Assembly: GCA_026545765.1 (NCBI GenBank)
Contig: CM048844.1
Coordinates: 18,608,237-18,672,236, forward strand
DNA length: 64,000 bases
Source: Plantago major
Lineage: Eukaryota; Streptophyta; Magnoliopsida; Lamiales; Plantaginaceae
Direction of reading: 5' to 3'
Made by a program: the position numbers and the translations under genes
Notes under the pieces: model-generated
The model's input: the letters and a program-made list of their open reading frames with translations, nothing else
Databases searched by the model: none
Told to the model about the DNA's origin: nothing
Shown: positions 21,770-34,613 of the stretch, piece by piece
How the letters are laid out: the number at the start of each line of letters is the position of its first letter
Numbering within the stretch: position 1 is the stretch's first letter

Positions 21770-22559
21770 TATATCCTGATTTATGTTAATTTTGAACATA
21801 AATTACAGATTCATGTAAAATTTTCAAAACACCGATCATTCTAGGTCCGACGATCGAGTCACATAAGGCATTTGCCTTAGACCAAGATTATCAATACCCC
21901 AAAGGGATGTGGGGCCCAAATTAAAAAAATAAAGTGAAATTAATTTTTGGAGACCCAAGGCTCCAATGGACCAACCGCCCAAATCTGATGGGTTGGTCTT
22001 CTTTTTTTTTAATTTCTTCTTTATGTTTTTTTATTATCTTCTTTTTTTTATTAAAAAATATCAAAATTTATCATTTTTTTCGTCTTTATAATTATTTCAA
22101 GCAATATAATTATTATATTTAATTTGAAGTCTTACAATTATTAATAAAAAATAGTTTTATTAATCGAGTTGTGTGGGTGAAAAAAGTACATCGATAAACT
22201 AATATTTGTGGAGGTTGGGTTGAGTGGAAGGGTGAGTGAGTTGATGAGATAGAAATTAATTATTTATTAGAATAGTTTGAAATTAGGTTGGCTGGAAGGG
22301 TCACAGATGATCTTAGTCTTGGGCTGGGTCTCATGTTCCACATAAGGCCACAAATATTAACGAATCCTGCCGGTTTAGGTGAATTTTATGCAAGGGTCGA
22401 GATCAATCACACACCAAACAAATAAAAGGAGGGGTAGATTTCAGGTGTTTGTAACATTGTGTAGACTCTAGAGTTGATATATTATTTGAGAAAACTAAAA
22501 TTGAAATGATCATCTTGCTTACAAATCCCGTTATCTAACATGTAGCATGTGTGATGTGT
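21770..22559. repeat. Intergenic; possible MITE at about 21872-22324
   Basis: GCCTTAGACCAAGATTATC near 21872 and the complement of GATGATCTTAGTCTTGGGC near 22300 form an imperfect inverted pair (15 of 19). The enclosed ~450 bp is T-rich and non-coding. No target duplication could be fixed, so the call is tentative. Confidence 0.35.
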
Positions 22560-22727
22560 GGCATCCCACAAATATATTACCCCTTGCACATATTACTAGC
22601 TTAGTAATTTGAGTTTTAAACATTGTGGATCATCAAATTAAATTAAAAAAAAAAAAAATGAAGAAGAGACCCTTAAACCCCTATAAATGAACCTCCTCCG
22701 AACCCTTCAGACACACTCTCCCAAACA
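22560..22727 (+). promoter_or_regulatory. Promoter and leader of the AGP31-like gene
   Basis: TATAAA at 22682-22687 lies 41 bp before the ATG at 22728, leaving a very short leader (CACACTCTCCCAAACAATGG context). Unlike the orphan fragment at 17530, this promoter shows no clear match to that of gene 1. Confidence 0.7.
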
Positions 22728-23641
22728 ATGGCTTCTTCTTCTTCAGTTAGCTCAACACTAGCCTTCCTCTTCCTCCTCATATGCAGCTCCTCTGCAACCC
22801 CAAGTAACTTCCCTAACCCAAACCCTCCACCACCACCACACTCCGCCCCTGCACCAGCCCCTCACGGTCACCACCACCATCACCACCCGCCTACTCCTCC
22901 ACCAGCCAAAACCCCATCTCACCCACCCACCAAATCCCCTGTAGTCTCCCCACCTTCAAAATCCCCTGTAGTCTCACCACCAGCCCACTCCCCTATTTCA
23001 CCACCGGCACACGCACCAGTTTCACCACCGGCCCACTCACCAGTCAAACCACCAGCTCACCCACCGGTCAAACCACCAACCTCTCCTCCTCAGAGAAAAC
23101 TGGTCGGCATTCGCGGTATGGTCTACTGCAAGGCTTGCAAGTACAGGGGTGTTGATACACTCTCTTCCGCCACCCCTATCCTAGGTAAAAAAAAATTAAT
23201 GTAACTTCGTCACTGAACAAATGTCATATTATTGTCACGGCGATTAAGGAGAAATGATAAGTATACTAAGAAATCTTGGTTTACAATTGCAATTTATTAT
23301 GTTAACGTTGTGATTTTAACCTTACAGGAGCTGTTGTGGAGCTGAAGTGCAAGAACTCAAAGTACCCACTAGTCCTGAAAACTACTACAGACAAGAACGG
23401 CTACTTCATTTTCCTACCAAAATTGCTAACAACATTTGGTGTCCACAAGTGTAATGTGACTCTTGCCCACTCCCCACTCAAGAACTGCACGCACCCCACC
23501 AATATGCACGGCGGAGTCGCCGGAGCAATGCCGGTTCCGACACCACTAGCGCCGGTGAACAACACTCCGCCACCGTTCATGATGTACAGCCTTCAGCCTT
23601 TTGCTTTTGAGGCATCCAAGAAAGTTCCTTGCACTAAGTGA
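22728..23641 (+). CDS. AGP31: AGP31-like His/Pro-rich arabinogalactan protein with PAC domain
   Basis: Two exons, 22728-23184 and 23328-23641, encode 256 aa. There is a signal peptide (about 1-23), a His run (H-G-H-H-H-H-H-H near 46-53), a Pro-rich part with S/A-P-P, K-P-P and H-P-P repeats (54-122), and a six-cysteine PAC domain (about 125-256) starting I-R-G-M-V-Y-C-K-A-C-K-Y-R-G. This order is the defining plan of AGP31/AGP30 non-classical arabinogalactan proteins, which are secreted, heavily glycosylated and wall-bound. His may bind metal, and the PAC domain is reported to interact with galactans and pectin. The 143-bp intron is phase 1 and falls at the same place as in the gene at 4635, so the two are tandem duplicates. 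Here the intron stops the frame within a few codons. The coding sequence looks intact. The orthologue name rests on architecture only. Confidence 0.92.
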
Positions 23642-26309
23642 AATAATTAGTCATGTTTGGTTGTACTAAGCTACTGTTGTGTTTAATCATTCTGTTTTAA
23701 CTCTTGCGTTAATTAGTTTCGTGTGGTATGTTTTGATGTAAGAGGGGAATTAGTTTGAATTTGAAATTATTATTATGATGAGGTCAAAGTAATTTTTTTG
23801 TACTGTTTGGATTCTCTTGTTTGTGACTGACAGTGGATTTATTTTGTTGCTATTGAGGAAGACATGAGTGAGACTTTTCATGGCGTCTAGTGATAAGTAA
23901 TTGTACTAGTTAATTGGATTGATTCTCACTCATATCGAAGTGTTTCCTTTTAATTTCTTGCCAGTTTTTGGCTTGAAAATGGGAAACTGTACCCAATCTA
24001 TATTTACATGAAAGTAGCTGCACAGTTCAAAATCTCATCTCAAAACTCGAAAATAAAACACAAATGTAACTCCCTAATTTCTTAAAATAAACAAGTAAAC
24101 TGTTTATTACTCGCAGTGACCACATTTGGAATATCACACGCAATGGTTTACACTTTACACTCACATCTAAAAATCAGTCTGGTGTTTTGTGATATAAAAT
24201 CATATCCTAGTCTATCTTTTGGGTGCAATTCCTCACTCACCATCACAATTGCTCCTTAATCTCCTACTGGGCACCCCTATCTTTTAAGCCAAAAACAAAA
24301 GTGAAGAATAAATTTTCGGGTGACATACCAATCGTCTAAATCAAACACATAATTTTCAATACGTTTTTGTTATTAGTCTTCGATGAAAAAAAAATGGGTG
24401 GCTCACTCATATTGTATTTAATGTGTATCATAAAACTTGCATGAGGCATAACTCTTTGGGGAATTCTATGTGTATTGATTGAGATCCTTGGTGTTTACAT
24501 AAACTCTCCAATACTACAATCTATTTATAGAAATATAATCTACCCTAAAACATGAAGGGGCAGCTAAATGGAATTTAGAAAATTGGACGGCTCATCAATG
24601 GCTTGGGATTCTCTCACCCAAAAAATTCATCTCCTCCTCCATCCATTAGATCATTGACATGTGCCAAGTCAATCAAAGAACAATAAACCATAGTTGATAT
24701 CTACTTATGGAAAATCTCACGATTAACTCAAAATTTTAAGAAAGATCAATTGAATATATGAAACTGCAACTAAATCTAATTATACCAATTAAATGTAATC
24801 AACTGGAAAATAGCAATGTCCAATCCAGGTACGTCAAAACTTTAGTTAAGCAAAAATGGTGTAAATGTAAAACAACAAGGATAATAAAATTAAAAAAAAA
24901 CAAGGTGCAATATTATCAGACTAGTTTGCAAAAAGTTAAATTTTTTAAAATCATTGTACAAGGAGTGGGTCTCATGATGCACCGTTTATTAGAAAGATAA
25001 AAAAAAGTTGTAGAAAATTTAACTTAAATTATTATCGAGAAATGGTATTTACCTAGCAACATTCGTATTTTTCAAAGAAAAAGAAATTTCATTAACAACA
25101 TTTATAAACGTCGTTTTCTTATCAACATGACGTTATCTATTTTGAAATTAACTATAGTGTAACGTATAATACAAAACGAAAATAAATGAAAAGGGTAAAC
25201 TACTTAATTATTTACATTTTTTTATTTCCAAATATAATGTAATTGCTTTTACTATTTTTTTATATTGGTGTACATGTACGTAGCTAGTAGCATGAGAATT
25301 TTTATGAGAAATTATTTTTAAAAATAAATCTCGGTCTCTTTTTTCCTAATCTTTCCAGTTGACAGGATTCAATATCATATTAAATTACATTATGTAATCC
25401 AATAGATGGAGGAGGAGATTGGAAAAGATCATGACCATCAAGGTTGAAGAACCCTAGTTCGTACCAATTTGGTACACAAATCTAATCCCTTGCGAATTGT
25501 GTATGTGAACCGGTCTAATTTCAAATCCCCTTCTCTCGGGTTGTTCCGGTATTGCACCATACTCCTTTTTAAAATTACAAAGTGGTTTTTAAACTTTTCT
25601 TGTTTTAACATTCTGAAGTAAGTACATTTAACTTGAGTTCTTATAATGGAAAACAAATTGCAATTGATTTCAGAAGTTATACTTTACTAAAAAAGTTTTT
25701 TCCTTTTTTTTTTTTTTTTTTTTTTTGCTACAACTAAAACATTGTAAATTGATGTTGGTACTTGGTAGTATGATTTTTTTTGGCAGTTAGTCACTCCTTC
25801 CCGACAATCTGGGCACATATTCATTTTATGTACGTCCTACGAATCTAATCTTATTATAAAAATAGAAAAAAATACACCCATTAAATTTCACTAACTCAAC
25901 TATATCTATTACTTTTTTCATTTTTTATCATTATATATCTTATCTATCATATCTTTTTCATTTGTTATTATTTTTATCCCCAGCATCAAACAATAAACAA
26001 TTAACTTTATTAAAAACAGTACCAAAAATATATATGGCCAGATTGCCGGGACATAGGAGTATTATCGAATGTTAGGTAAATTGATCAATTGATTTCTGGA
26101 ATAATTATAGCACTGTAGCTTTGTCAGGGTGAATCATTTCAAGCTTTTGTGGAAAAAATGATTCAGAGAGTTTTGCCCGAAATAGTAAACGCAGCAGAGC
26201 GACAGCTCCGTCTTTGGACTTGGAATCCAATGTCATAATTTTCCAACTTGTTTTTTGTATTAATCCATACTAATTTAACACTTCAAATACTCACAATGAT
26301 TATTCTTTA
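23642..26309. other. 3' region of the AGP31-like gene and intergenic sequence
   Basis: No other gene is recognised. The sequence is AT-rich, with a T-run of about 22 at 25707-25728. A few frames of 70-80 codons show no domain and unlikely composition. Confidence 0.45.
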
Positions 26310-27161
26310 CACCATCTCCGACCCTCAAACCCTATTAAACTACCACGTCATCATTCCACTAACAATAAACTCGATCAAACTCTCTCCATCTTTAATTCAC
26401 AAACTCTATCATACTCAATTTTTTATTTTATTTTCTCATTTCTTTTTAAATTACACTATTCTTTTTTCATTTCTTTTAAAATTTCATACCTCACACTTCA
26501 TTTTTATTTTAAACGCTCGTTAATTAATTAAAATAACATGAAATAAAAATTGAAAAATTACAATATTTTTAGTTATCAAACGGTTGTTGGCTCAAGTGAT
26601 AAGGGACTTGAGTTCACTTAAACAAGGTCTCGGGTTCGAGCCTTGTGGATATAAAAGACACTGCTGGGAGAGCCGTCCCCTCAAAAAGGGCCCGACAGTG
26701 CTTGGCTGGATTAGTCGCTCGTAACGGATACCAGTGAGAAATAAAAAAAAGGGGTGGACGATGAAGTTTTCAATATTTCTATTTATCGTGTTTGTGAGTA
26801 TTAAATTTTTATAATTTGTAATTTTTATTTTATGCAAGTGTTTTTATTTTATGTAAGTTCGTTTTTTAGTAAATTCGAATATATTAACTTTTACAATTGG
26901 TGTTCTATATATAATTTATTAATTTTAAAATATAATGGAGAAGGAGAAAACAAAACAACGAAGACAAACAAAAGAAAATCAAAAAGAAACTAAAAAACAA
27001 AAAAAATGAAATTTGCCGTTTGATGTTGTTCAAACGCGTCTGATAATATAGTCTGATTTTCCATCAAACGGTCTTCTTATTCCACCAAACTCCCGTCATG
27101 CTTCTTTTTCCGTTTGATAAAATTTTCACCAAACTCCACCAAACCATGGTTGGAGATGGCC
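26310..27161. mobile_element. PIF/Harbinger (Tourist-like) element
   Basis: The ends are CACCATCTCCGACC at 26310 and GGTTGGAGATGGCC ending at 27161, inverted with two mismatches in 14. The flanking TTA repeats (26307-26309 and 27162-27164) are the PIF/Harbinger target duplication. An inner inverted pair, ATCAAACGG (about 26575) and CCGTTTGAT (about 27109), supports the fold. No transposase frame is present. A SINE is nested inside. Confidence 0.75.
26583..26750 (+). mobile_element. tRNA-derived SINE nested in the PIF element
   Basis: A box-A-like TGGCTCAAGTGA (26588-26599) and a perfect box-B-like GGTTCGAGCC (26633-26642) have tRNA spacing. A unique body of about 100 bp follows, ending in an A-rich tail (AAATAAAAAAAA to 26750). 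This is the form of an RNA polymerase III-transcribed plant SINE. It does not fold as an intact tRNA. Confidence 0.8.
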
Positions 27162-27164
27162 TTA

Positions 27165-27538
27165 GGGTGATCGCGGACGGGTGCGACAGGTATTTACGAA
27201 GAATCAAACCAATCTGCTACATACGAATGGTTATAATTATAAATCAAAGTGAGCAGACTAGTTTTCCAACCCATTGCAGTTCGATTGATAATAGTGGCGA
27301 ACGGATTGGAAAGTGAACATGGACAAAACCATATAAATCTAAATTGAAAAAACAATTCCTACATTTTGTATTGGTAAAATTTCGTATCTTGGTCCAGTCC
27401 AGAACTTAGTCCAAATTCTATTTGATATGGCCTCGTTTATGGCCCATTAATTGGTGATCAAGCCCAATTCATGAGAACAATCAAATGTGTTTCAGTCACT
27501 TGACGATTTTGCCAATCGCGATCCAGTCCACATACATT
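27165..27538. other. Intergenic
   Basis: No gene or bounded element is seen between the PIF element and the LTR. Confidence 0.4.
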
Positions 27539-29487
27539 TGACCAAAAGTCATCTTGACCATGAGACCTGACGGATGAAGACTAGCCACCCCGCGGTCGAT
27601 CCATGGAGATGGGCAATCATAAAAGATCCATATCCGATATCCCTGGAATGGAATGGACCAACAAATGAGGTCTTGCTCTAGCTCTAGCTCTTACTCGTCA
27701 AGAAGCCAAGGCCTCTAGCTTGACTCCTGGATCCACGCATACACCTCCATGATTGGTCTAGCTCGACCCAAGGTCCATCACTCATTGATCAACCAAGCAC
27801 AAGCCAAGGCCATCTCTTTGGTAGTCCTCGAAGGAGCTACGGCAGCTTGATCTGACGAGCAGGTCGAGTCTCAAAGATCGAATGGCTAACCTAACTAAGC
27901 CAACCGACCAAGCTACCTAGCTCAATACCTTTCGTCAACCATCTGATTTATTGACGAGCTAACTAGCTAGTTAGCTCGCCTAGCTAAGCCAACTATGAAG
28001 ACCATCCAACGGGTTCCAGCCAACCTATCTAGTTCAAGCGACCTTGCCAACCATGCAGCTGGTTGACGAGCCAGCCCACATGGATCACTCAACCACATCC
28101 ATAAGTCAACACTCATACTAGGCTGATGGAACTAGTCAACCCACGAGATGGATGGTTGAACTATTTCGCCTAACAAACTCCACTAAAGAAGTGTCTTCCA
28201 ACCGACTGAGAAGGAGTCCAACTCCATTCAAATGAACTCCAACAACCTTATCGGAAATGAGGGAGAAGTGGGTGGAGAGATTCCAACAGGTGAAAGGAAG
28301 AGTCTCTATATAGGAAGGAAAGGAGGAAGGTTAAGATCATGGAATATTCACTAAACAAACCCTAGCAATCTCTCTTACGCCTCCATCATTCTCAAGCTAT
28401 CCGATCAACACTCTAAGCTACTTACGATCATCCTCCATCGCCTACGATCAACCACCATCATCATCGACCTTCCCCATCTCCTTCCACCTTCAACCATCAT
28501 CATCGACCTTCCCCATCTCCTTCCACCTTCAACCACCATCATCATCATCCATCTTCCGACACGACTAGCTAGCTCCCTCAGACGAGCTCAGCTAGCCATC
28601 TCACCTAGGGGTGTTAAAAAATACCGAAAAACCGAAAAAACCAAAAAACCGAACCGAAAAACCGAACCGATAACAAAGGGTTCGGTTTTCGGTTTGCTAT
28701 TTTTAAGCAAATCGGTTTTCGGTAATTTTCGGTACAATACCGAAAATTACCGAAACCGAACCGAAAACCGAAATTCTTAAAAAATCCAAATATTCTTACA
28801 TTGTCGAAAAAGTATGGCCTTATTTCATTGAGTATTGCATTATTTATTAAAGCAAAAATTATACATTACTAACATAAAATAACAAGAATGCAATGTTTAT
28901 GCATTGCTCACATGTTACAGTAATTAAGTTTGATAAAACAAACTACTACTTCTTCTAGTCTAACTACTGTGCGCTTATTTTCATGCAAATATTTTCATGT
29001 AGGGAGGTTATTAAAACAAATATTGAAACGTAACGAGGTTATTTTTTCATTTTTAAAATATTTTTTCGGTATTTTCGGTTTTTACTGCATCACATCAAAT
29101 TTTCGGTATGGTACCGAACCGAAAAATAAATTCGGTTCGGTTTTCGGTTTTCATAATTTTTGCAATTTCGGTTTTCGGTTTTTCGGTTTCGGTTCGGTAT
29201 ACCGTTACCGAAATGAACACCCCTAATCTCACCGGTGCCCGTCCCTTCATTGCCGAACCGATCCACCCAACAGGATAAGTCGACTCTCATCATCCTTCTC
29301 TCTATCTCCTTCAATTCTTACATCCTCTTCCAGTTATCTCACTTGAGCGTCGGAGTCCCTTCGGTCGGCACCACACCGGTGTCACCTTAGAACCTCACGT
29401 CTCTAGGTTTGCTCTTGTTGCCTTGCAGGTCGCTGGTGCCCCCCAATTCATCAACCTAATTCGATTGTAGATCTCTGAGCGTCTACA
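27539..29487 (+). mobile_element. Probable solo LTR (Gypsy type), interrupted by hAT
   Basis: The sequence starts TG (27539) and ends CA (29487), and CATT lies on both sides (27535-27538 and 29488-29491), a possible 4-5 bp duplication. Its composition is less AT-rich than the surroundings. A TATATA box (28307-28312) lies in an LTR-like position. Two 39-bp pyrimidine-rich repeats follow (from about 28464 and 28503). The segment TTGAGCGTCGGAGT near 29344, as I recall, is typical of the U5 part of plant Gypsy LTRs. No primer-binding site, gag or pol follows, so a solo LTR of about 1.32 kb (without the hAT) is the best reading. The left edge is the weaker one. Confidence 0.6.
28606..29225. mobile_element. 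Non-autonomous hAT element, 620 bp
   Basis: Perfect 10-bp inverted ends, TAGGGGTGTT at 28606 and AACACCCCTA ending at 29225, are flanked by an exact 8-bp duplication, ATCTCACC (28598-28605 and 29226-29233). The subterminal 100-150 bp on both sides are packed with ACCGAA / TTCGGT repeats, and the centre is non-coding. These features define a hAT MITE-like element. It lies inside the LTR and so is the younger insertion. Confidence 0.92.
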
Positions 29488-29491
29488 CATT

Positions 29492-32400
29492 TCAATTAGT
29501 CATCGTAACAATGTTCGAAATTCAAATCAAAAGATACATGACGACTCAAAGTTTGAATAGAGCTTAAAGGGATTCATATCAACAAGCTGCACATTTTTTC
29601 GGAAATTCATCCATAAAAGCTTAAGAGTTAAACGTGTTTGTCGTGGAGCAATCTTAGGGTGAATCAACAAATGGAAAGTCTCCCAGTTTGCGCACCAATA
29701 AGGACAAAGTGCGTGGAAAATGACATGTGTCTGTATAGTTCAACTAACCCGGAGAGCAGTCCATGAGTAACCGCGCTGGGCCAACTTGATCAATTAGTGG
29801 TAAAGTTGTTACAACATTATATTTAACACCAATTCGCAAACAATAGTCACCAAACATGATCATATATATTGCAACTAGAAGTCTAGAACAATTAACATAC
29901 TATGTATTTGCACTACCGCTCCAGCAACAATGACAGCAGGAGGATTTTGCTCAATTGACATATATGGCAGAAGGATTATCAGTTACTAACTACCAAGGTT
30001 CTGCACAAATAAATATATCCCTCTACTAACTATCAAGGTACTAGAGCTATAAGTAATCATATATAGTATTTGCTTAATTGCTTCTCCAACAAATTACAGT
30101 CGGTACCTGGATACTGGAAAGATTTTTGACCAGTGACCACTACTTTCAATTTGATTTGATTAACCATGTTTAATTAATCACATGTTTTTGCTAATTAGAA
30201 CAGGTATCACCAGCAATCGTACACACTCACAAGTCACAACCTCCTTGACACACGCATCTATAGTGAAGATAATAACTTGAATAAAAAGAACCGACAGTGA
30301 GTGTTATTCAAGACACTCAAAACATAAATTATAATTCAGATCGTGAATGAATGCAAGAGTAAACCCCATCTAACACCAACAATACCTCCACCGACCTTGG
30401 CTTGAAAAAAATCTTGAAAGTAGACAAGAGAACGCATAAGACGTCTGCAAGGTCTCGGGTTTTAATCTGCAGACTTGTAAGTTTGTAAAGTTGAAAAGCT
30501 AATTTATTGGTTTAATGGTAAGGGTCCATTGTAAAGTTTTAGGCTTGGCCTAGTTAAGTGCATAAATTGGCCCAACAAAAGACTTGGGATGGAAGCCGAA
30601 ATATTAAAAGTAGGGAAAGTTAGGATTACGGTCAAACGCTCTACGAACTCTGCTCCAATGTTCGATTTGCTCTAAAAGATCTTAAATCGGTTTATAAATT
30701 TTCGGGATGTTACAATATACGCATATCATTTTCTTATTTCAAGAAAATGTATTTAGAAAAAGTATGGGCCAAAATCATGGCCAATCCATAGTATACCAGT
30801 TTGCAGTTTGCTATAACAGTACGGTGTTTAATTGGGCCAGCTGGATCCAGCCCATAAACTATAGAATCCTAGGATATAATCAGGTCAGCTGAGCAGGGCC
30901 GTGGAGCTCGATTTCTCCCATTCTTACGAGCCCAACTTACTATTTCGGTCCGATTTCCTGGCCGTGTTGTACTTGTATACAACAAGTATGCGAATATTGC
31001 AGCGTAATATTTTGGTAACCAAACATTCGATTTTATGCCCCGAAATTCATAATGATAGCCATTGCTTATTAAACTTTTCATTTCACGAACTTTTTTTACC
31101 ATCGACTAATAAAAAGTTCGTCATGAACGCTACAGCCTTCTTAAATCAATTGGTCGGTTAAGAAGCTACCCAAGTTAGCTTTTTTTAAAAAGAAGCTCCT
31201 TCTTATCTTTTTCATTCCGAAAATATCCTTGACCTAAATTAGAAAAAAAAAAAAAAAAAGAAGAAGAAGAAGAAGGAAAAACTACCCGTTTTTATTATTT
31301 ATTATTCTCGACTTATATTTTATATTGTTGGATCCTTTGTTATACATTTTGTGTACTTGTTTGCAACTAGCATAAGGATTAATGCATCCGCATCTCTTTA
31401 AAATGCATACATGTAGTACACATCAATTACTGATTTTTTTCATTACTAAGTTAAAATGCTCAACGAATATTTCTTTCAACTTCTGATAATTTTGATGATG
31501 TTATTAAAGTGAAAGAAAAAATACATTGAATATATATTAGAATAATTGGACAAAATGTGATGTACTATTATTTAAAAAACTATAGACTAATAATACGATG
31601 AGAAAGGTTAAAGAAAATAAAAATAAGGGTAATGTACTTTTATGTCATTTTACAATATACCAGCTAGCTTATCAGCTAAGCTGCTAAACACCTACATTTA
31701 AAATTAGCTAGCTTCAAATTAGTTAATCACCTCCATAATCACTAAATTTTATCGATACCTAACCACTATCACCATTAATCACTAATAAATTTTTTCAAAT
31801 TAGTTTTGCTAAACAGAGCCATAGTAGGTTTTTATTTCAAATCTACTAGAGGTTAAGAGCTATATTATACGTATAAAAATAATAAAAATCTAAAGTGTTA
31901 GTTTCAATAAACGTTTCCAAGAATCTTTTTTGAATTTCTAGCCTTTATGAGAATAAAACACATCATTAGTGAATCACTGGTACAAATCCATTTAGTGAAT
32001 TTTGTTATTTATACGCTTCAATTGAGTTTCTCAATTTAAATTGTTTCTCAATTCAAATCATGTTTTACGTAGACACAAAACGTAACCTAATCAGCCTCAA
32101 TTCAAACGCGTAACCAAACACTCCGAGTATCTTTATGGTGAGACAAAACGTATTTTGAGACATGTGATAGGAATATAATCAAATACAGCTTTCTTTATAG
32201 AGAAGGTTAATATGCCTTCGACATTTAGAAAATAGGTGTTTTGGACATTCTTGATTTGGGAGATAGTCGATGTTAGCAGTAGTACCATTCGTTATTGGTG
32301 GTGGATTCATAGTGAACATGGAGGGGGTGTAATTTTCCCATATACTCATTAGGATTTTAGCATAAACTTGATTCCTTTTATGACAGTAACCAGTAGTTAC

Positions 32401-32690
32401 GTCATATATAATATTCAGTGCAATATTAAAGTTAATCTTAGGACTGATTGATGATACATGTACATATTACTTTTTCTTTCTATCTGAAATTGGGTGCATT
32501 CCATTGATAAAGATTCTACTAATTTTCGGACCTCGTTTCATGTTACAAATCAGCAAGTTGAATAGTGAAAAGTAGGATCGACAAAAGTAAGAAGCTTTGC
32601 TTGCTACGAGACATAAAATATGGGGTCCCTTCACTCAAAAGTTCCACACTATGGTATATTGTATACCACTGATAAATAATATTCATCCGT
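29492..32690. other. Intergenic, no gene recognised
   Basis: AT-rich sequence. It holds an A-run followed by GAA repeats (31242-31274). A box-B-like GGTCTCGGGTT near 30450 lacks a usable box A. Open frames of 60-86 codons near 30707-31161 have no recognisable domain. Confidence 0.45.
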
Positions 32691-33060
32691 TAAAATGTTT
32701 CAGGATATTTATTTTGTGTCTTCTATAATAACAAATTTAACTTAATTTTTTCTCCACTAAACAATCATCATTATCTTTCTACCCTACTCTTACTTCATCT
32801 TTACTTTTTCAATCAAACTAACAATTCCAAACCAATCAAACAACATTTAAACCAATCAAATAACCTTAAAAAATATCAAACACATCACTTCATTCTTACA
32901 CACATCACTTTATTCTTACACACCCTATAAACAACCCTATAAACCCTAAAGCTTTTAACTCTATTCCAAACACCATTTTTTATAACTCACTTTTAACTCA
33001 GTTACTATTTATCAACTAAAAATTTTATTTAACTCACTTTTTTAACTCTATACCAAACAG
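32691..33060. repeat. Dispersed ~370-bp repeat, copy 1
   Basis: Shares its whole length, in order, with 36187-36528: ATTCATC(C/T)GTTAAAAT at the left, CAATCATCATT, CTTCATCTTTACTTTT, CAATCAAACTAACAA, CACATCACTTTATTCTTACA and a right edge AACTCTATACCAAACAG. It is probably a MITE family; the ends are not otherwise marked. Confidence 0.75.
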
Positions 33061-33722
33061 TCAACCACTCTTTTTTACTTTCTTTTTCTGTCTTCTAAGA
33101 ACTAGATCCACTTTCTCCTCAACCATATACAGTATTCCAGTTTACCACATTATTTTTTACACTACACCGTTACAACTTACAACCATGGTTACCAAAGGGT
33201 TTTGTATATTGTACGCATGTTATAGTGTCTCATGCTGCTTTAATTGTTATAGCATGATTGTACCATATGCAATATATGTTATACTGTACAACACATTCAA
33301 GCACCATAAATCATTACAATATACGATACGGTAAAGGAAACTCAAACAAAGCTACTCTATGATGAGATAGTTTATACCAGGTGATATGCTAGGTGATAGC
33401 TAAATAGCTAAATGAATAGTTGAGATTCACAATTGGTAAACTGATGTAAGATGATCATAGATTAGCTTGATTTGCTATATATATTCCATCCATCCCAATT
33501 CCAAATGCTTGCAATTGTTTTGTCCCTTCCCAATCTCATCTTCTCATACCTTACCTTGAATGAAATAAAAATCTCTATCATATTTTACTCAATCTATCAT
33601 ACTTTATTCATTGTATTTTATAGTGTATTACTCACTATATTCTCTTACTCCATTCATTCAAACTTACAAATTTTAAATTATTCTAAACATTTATATATTT
33701 GACTCTTATGACATAATTACAT
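33061..33722. repeat. Intergenic with a short repeat shared with about 2265-2345
   Basis: Near 33254-33306, GTACCATATG and TGTACAACACATT blocks match those at about 2288-2325. The remainder is AT-rich, without a gene. Confidence 0.35.
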
Positions 33723-34604
33723 GGAAAAATTACATATACTACCCCTTAAATATACCCTCATTTCAGATTCATCCCCGGATTGACTTAAATTACAGATGAA
33801 CCCAATTTTTACAAATGCCAAATTTAAGAATTACATCCAGCCTCAAAAGTCAACGGAAGTGCTAATATGGACTGTCACTTTGCTGAGGTGGACGAGAAAG
33901 TTTCAATTAATAACGAAAATGCCATCCTTTTTTTTTTTCCATCTTTGCTTTTTTAAATTTTTTTCCTCCATTTTTCTTTTATTTTTCCCTTCCTTTATTC
34001 ATTATCTTACAAATCAAGTCCCTAGTCTTAATATAATTCTCCAAAACTCACCCACAACATTTCTGAAAAAGTTCAACTAAGTCCTTAAACTTTTATTTCC
34101 AACAATACATCAACCAAATTCCATAATCGTCACTCTTGAATCGCCATCTTCACCACCCACAAATCAAACTCCAAATCGGAGCTTTCGAAAGCTCCAAATC
34201 GGAACTTTAAAAGCTTCGATTTGGAGATGTTACATCTCCAACGAGCTTGCAAATTTGCAGCTGCTGGAGAGCTGCAATTTGCAGCTCCAATGGAGTTATG
34301 GAATAAGGATAAGGGGATTGATGGGTGTGGGTGGAGGTGGTAAAGAAGATGGAGGAGAGGAAGAAGATGAAGTGGGTTTATGATTTTCTCTTTTATTTTT
34401 TATTTACTTTAATGTTTTTTTTAATTTTTAATTTCTTTTTCCTTTTCCTTTATTTAGACATCTATTTAATTCCACGTGTGGAGAGAGGCTTGATGGTAAC
34501 TCACCAACGGAAATGGGCTTCAGGGGAGAATTTATAATTCTCGTCAATTTAGGAATGAATCTGTAATTGAGCTAAATTTAAGGAGAACTATAGGTAACTC
34601 GCCC
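33723..34604. mobile_element. Non-autonomous MULE-like element, 882 bp
   Basis: The left end (GGAAAAATTACATATACTAC, then CCCTTAAAT) matches the complement of the right end (GGGCGAGTTACCTATAGTTC, then TCCTTAAAT). Inward, both arms carry ATTACAGAT. The flanking 9-bp sequences TAATTACAT (33714-33722) and AAATTACAT (34605-34613) differ at one position, fitting a MULE duplication. An inner palindromic area near 34165-34290 (repeats of CTCCAAATCGGA and GCAGCT motifs) can fold. No gene is evident. Confidence 0.75.
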
Positions 34605-34613
34605 AAATTACAT

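Noticed and set aside
30430-30530. Second SINE or tRNA-like sequence
   Set aside because: Only a weak box-B resemblance; no box A at the right distance and no A-rich tail.
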